From Acinetobacter silvestris (GTDB taxonomy: Bacteria; Pseudomonadota; Gammaproteobacteria; Pseudomonadales; Moraxellaceae), in NCBI RefSeq assembly GCF_002135235.1, contig NZ_NEGB01000003.1, forward strand, positions 1 through 64,000: 64,000 nt of DNA, in the 5' to 3' direction. The notes beneath the pieces are model-generated. The model was not told the DNA's origin. It saw only the letters and a program-made list of their open reading frames with translations, and did not search any database. Of the stretch, positions 61,793 to 64,000 are shown one piece after another (position 1 is the stretch's first letter; the number at the start of each line of letters is the position of its first letter). The translations under genes and the position numbers were made by a program.

Positions 61793-61802
61793 GAGTATAT
61801 AA

Positions 61803-62288
61803 ATGCGTGAATTTCCAAAAATGCTGTATTTGGGTACAACCCAAGCGCATCAGCATGAAGTTGCACAAAATCAGGATCATGAAGCTGAGTTACGTGAACT
61901 CGGTTTCGTTGATTTTGCTGAATTGGCAGATGAAGTAAATCAAACTGAAGACTACATCAAAGATATGAGAACAGGTAAGCCTAAAACTGTTCTTCAAGGC
62001 GACTATGATCAGGTGCTCGCAGAACGTGATCAATTCAAAGCTGAAAATGATGACCTCAAAGCCCAGTTACATCAAGAGCGTGAAGCTAATCAGCAGCTGC
62101 AGCAAATCATTGACTCTTATCAGCCTGAGCCAACAATACAAGCTCAAACAGTTGCAACAGATTATAAGGATCTAACCTCAGATCAACTTCGTGTAATGCT
62201 TGATGAAAAAAAGATTAAGTATTTAGCGCGTGACAATAAAGACACGCTGATTGATTTGTTGACTCAACCCACTAAGACAGAAGAATAA
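61803..62288 (+). CDS. Head-tail region protein with a HeH/LEM-type domain (161 aa)
   Basis: N-terminal block MREFPKMLYLGTTQAHQHEV, a coiled coil (about residues 70-110) and a C-terminal 35-residue helix-extended-loop-helix pattern (YKDLTSDQLRVMLDEKKIKY, then NKDTLIDLL) of the HeH/LEM/SAP kind, often DNA- or protein-binding. The position between coat and gp4-like genes suggests a head-completion or decoration role. Function is inferred. Confidence 0.6.
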   Translation: MREFPKMLYLGTTQAHQHEVAQNQDHEAELRELGFVDFAELADEVNQTEDYIKDMRTGKPKTVLQGDYDQVLAERDQFKAENDDLKAQLHQEREANQQLQQIIDSYQPEPTIQAQTVATDYKDLTSDQLRVMLDEKKIKYLARDNKDTLIDLLTQPTKTEE

Positions 62289-62290
62289 TC

Positions 62291-62905
62291 ATGAAAGTCC
62301 GTGAACTTGTCCACGCCTCCGCACGTATTATTGGCATCGTTGCTTCAGGTGAAAACATGACTGATGCCGAATTGAGTGATGCAGTATCTGCTTTAAATAT
62401 GTTGTTGGGGCAATGGTCAGCTTCACGTGATTATGTGTATTCAACGCAAGACATCGTTGTTCAATTGGATAATGGCAATCACTTTTATGAAGTTGAAGCG
62501 AATCTAATTTCTAACGAAGCCAAGCTTGATGGCCAAGATATACGTATCTATCGTGATATTGCTCAGAATACACCTGCAAACGCTATCACCTTTAAGAAAA
62601 TACTCAATGGTTATGAGCTAAATATTCCGCAAAAAATAACAGGGCAATTAACGATTCAATCTTTGATTTGTCCTCAATTTCCACTCAAAGCGCTTGATGA
62701 TATTACAGTACCAGATGAGTATTTCCGCGCAATTAAATACGCTTTAGCAATTGAGCTTGCTCCTGAATATCAATTACCCATAACAGCAGATATTCAAATG
62801 CAGTATCAACAAGCCATGCGGATTATGCATCGGGCGCAATCAACTCCAACGCCTGTCAAACCTGATCCAGTCATTATGGGTATTAGTCGAGGACGCTATG
62901 ATTAA
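62291..62905 (+). CDS. P22 gp4-like packaged-DNA stabilisation protein
   Basis: The 204-residue protein resembles P22 gp4: VRELVHASARIIGIVASGENMTDAELSDAVSALNMLLGQW and VPDEYFRAIKYALAIELAPEY. P22 gp4 attaches to the portal and closes the DNA channel at the head-tail joint. It overlaps the following gene by 8 bases. Confidence 0.82.
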   Translation: MKVRELVHASARIIGIVASGENMTDAELSDAVSALNMLLGQWSASRDYVYSTQDIVVQLDNGNHFYEVEANLISNEAKLDGQDIRIYRDIAQNTPANAITFKKILNGYELNIPQKITGQLTIQSLICPQFPLKALDDITVPDEYFRAIKYALAIELAPEYQLPITADIQMQYQQAMRIMHRAQSTPTPVKPDPVIMGISRGRYD

Positions 62906-64000
62906 ACTTCCTTTGGTTGGTCCCGCATATAAAATGCAGTCTCAAAGCATTAGTTGCCAAAACTGCATTAATTGGTATCCGCAGACGATTGAATATCCAA
63001 ACGGTTCAAGGGTGGCAGCATTGATGCCTACGCCTGGTCTAAAAAAGATATTTACGGGTGATGTAGCAGCGACTCGTTGCCTGTATGTTCTATCAAATGG
63101 TGCATTGCTGGCCGTGATAGGTAAAAAGCTATATCACAGTAAAACAAATAAATTTGATTTAACGGAAGTTGGGTCGATTAGTGCATTAGGCACTGTGCGA
63201 ATTGCAGATAACGGTCAAGTGGCATTGATTGTAAATGGTACCTATGCTTATGTACTTGATCTAAAAAAATTAGAATTAACGCGTTTGTCGGGTTCAACCA
63301 TTCCACGCTCAACCCATGTCTTATTCTTAGATGGGCGCTTTGTTGTGAATAAAGCCAATACAGGGCAATTTTATTGGTCTGATTTATACAGCACAAAAGT
63401 GAATGCATTATCTTATGCAACGGCTGAATCAACCCCTGACAACATTACTGCAATTATTAATTTTAATCGTGAGTTGTGGCTATTCGGTGCGCAAAGTATT
63501 GAGCGATATTATGGCACTGGATCAAGTAATTCACCTTTTTCTAGGCTATCAGGCGGTGCAATGTCTTTTGGTTGTCTTGCTCCTGACAGTATTGTTTCCT
63601 TAGCGACTGGTGTGATTTGGTTGGGGGTGAGTGAGTTTGGTGGCAATCAAATTGTGATGAGTGGAGGTGGTATTCCTGAGCGGATATCGACCCATGCACT
63701 GGAAGAAGAAATCTCTGCATTGACCAAGACTGCTGATGCTTTAGCTTATGCCTATCAAATTGAAGGGCACGTTTTCTATGTGATTTCGTTCCCGTCCGCT
63801 AATGTGACCTATTGTTTTGATGTATCGACAGGGCTTTGGCATCAACGCTCGTTTACCAATCCTCAAGGATTACATGAGCGTCATAGATCTCAGCATCATG
63901 CTTATTTTAATAATATGCATATCGTTGGAGATTATCGAAACGGCAAACTATACCAACTCGATAACAATACATTCACCGATGATGGTGAATTGATTTTAAG
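62898..64000 (+). CDS. P22 gp10-like packaged-DNA stabilisation protein, 3' end outside window
   Basis: A frame open from ATG 62898 to the window end (at least 367 residues) begins MIKLPLVGPAYKMQSQSIS and contains INWYPQTIEYPNGSR, LMPTPGLKKIF and LYVLSNGALLAVIG, the pattern of P22 gp10. Its ATG overlaps the gp4-like stop. The protein forms a tail joint ring below gp4. Confidence 0.82.
   Translation, partial: MIKLPLVGPAYKMQSQSISCQNCINWYPQTIEYPNGSRVAALMPTPGLKKIFTGDVAATRCLYVLSNGALLAVIGKKLYHSKTNKFDLTEVGSISALGTVRIADNGQVALIVNGTYAYVLDLKKLELTRLSGSTIPRSTHVLFLDGRFVVNKANTGQFYWSDLYSTKVNALSYATAESTPDNITAIINFNRELWLFGAQSIERYYGTGSSNSPFSRLSGGAMSFGCLAPDSIVSLATGVIWLGVSEFGGNQIVMSGGGIPERISTHALEEEISALTKTADALAYAYQIEGHVFYVISFPSANVTYCFDVSTGLWHQRSFTNPQGLHERHRSQHHAYFNNMHIVGDYRNGKLYQLDNNTFTDDGELIL

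Overview
The window looks like the chromosome of an Acinetobacter-like gammaproteobacterium (Moraxellaceae). It is AT-rich, and its gene order and protein sequences resemble that genus: pqiA split into two genes, rpsB-tsf, ybgC-tolQRAB-pal with a lysine/alanine-rich TolA, and pdxB followed by epmA. About two thirds is host core and accessory genome (1-40.8 kb). The rest, from about 40.9 kb to the right edge, is a temperate prophage that runs off the window.

Host part. The window opens in the 3' end of a large two-partner-secretion exoprotein, followed by its TpsB outer-membrane transporter. A decayed IS5-family element separates this pair from a Pqi lipid-transport operon (two PqiA-type membrane proteins, the MCE protein PqiB and the lipoprotein PqiC). 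Then come a catalase-fold lipoprotein, pdxB-epmA, an MFS transporter, map, rpsB-tsf, small conserved proteins, a YtcJ-type amidohydrolase, cell-wall genes (rlpA, mltB, rodA), queF with an ABC-2 exporter, tRNA-Arg(CCG), a DnaQ-like exonuclease, a secreted lipase-like esterase, glyA, rnk, an ECF sigma operon, a SpoU methyltransferase, fbp and the complete tol-pal operon.

Prophage part. An integrase gene starts about 170 bases upstream of ybgC, divergent from it. The layout is lambda-like. A leftward early operon carries an excisionase-like gene, several small genes, a YqaJ-type exonuclease and a Bet/RecT annealing protein. Next come an unknown gene placed where lambda has rexAB, a CI-like repressor and a Cro-like protein. 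The rightward early operon holds replication genes, a PAPS-reductase-like protein and a nin-like region with NinB and an HNH protein. The late genes are P22/podovirus-type: DUF2280 small terminase, large terminase, P22-like portal, scaffold, coat protein, gp4-like and gp10-like tail/stabilisation proteins. The last gene is cut by the window end, so lysis and tail-fibre genes and the right attachment site are not visible.

The clearest new signal I found by reading is a set of six 16-bp operator-like sites. Three lie upstream of the left operon and three lie between repressor and cro. They overlap good candidate PL, PRM and PR promoters, so the immunity region can be reconstructed from sequence alone. 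The most interesting unexplained gene is the 312-residue protein lying between the repressor and the left operators, likely expressed in the lysogen.
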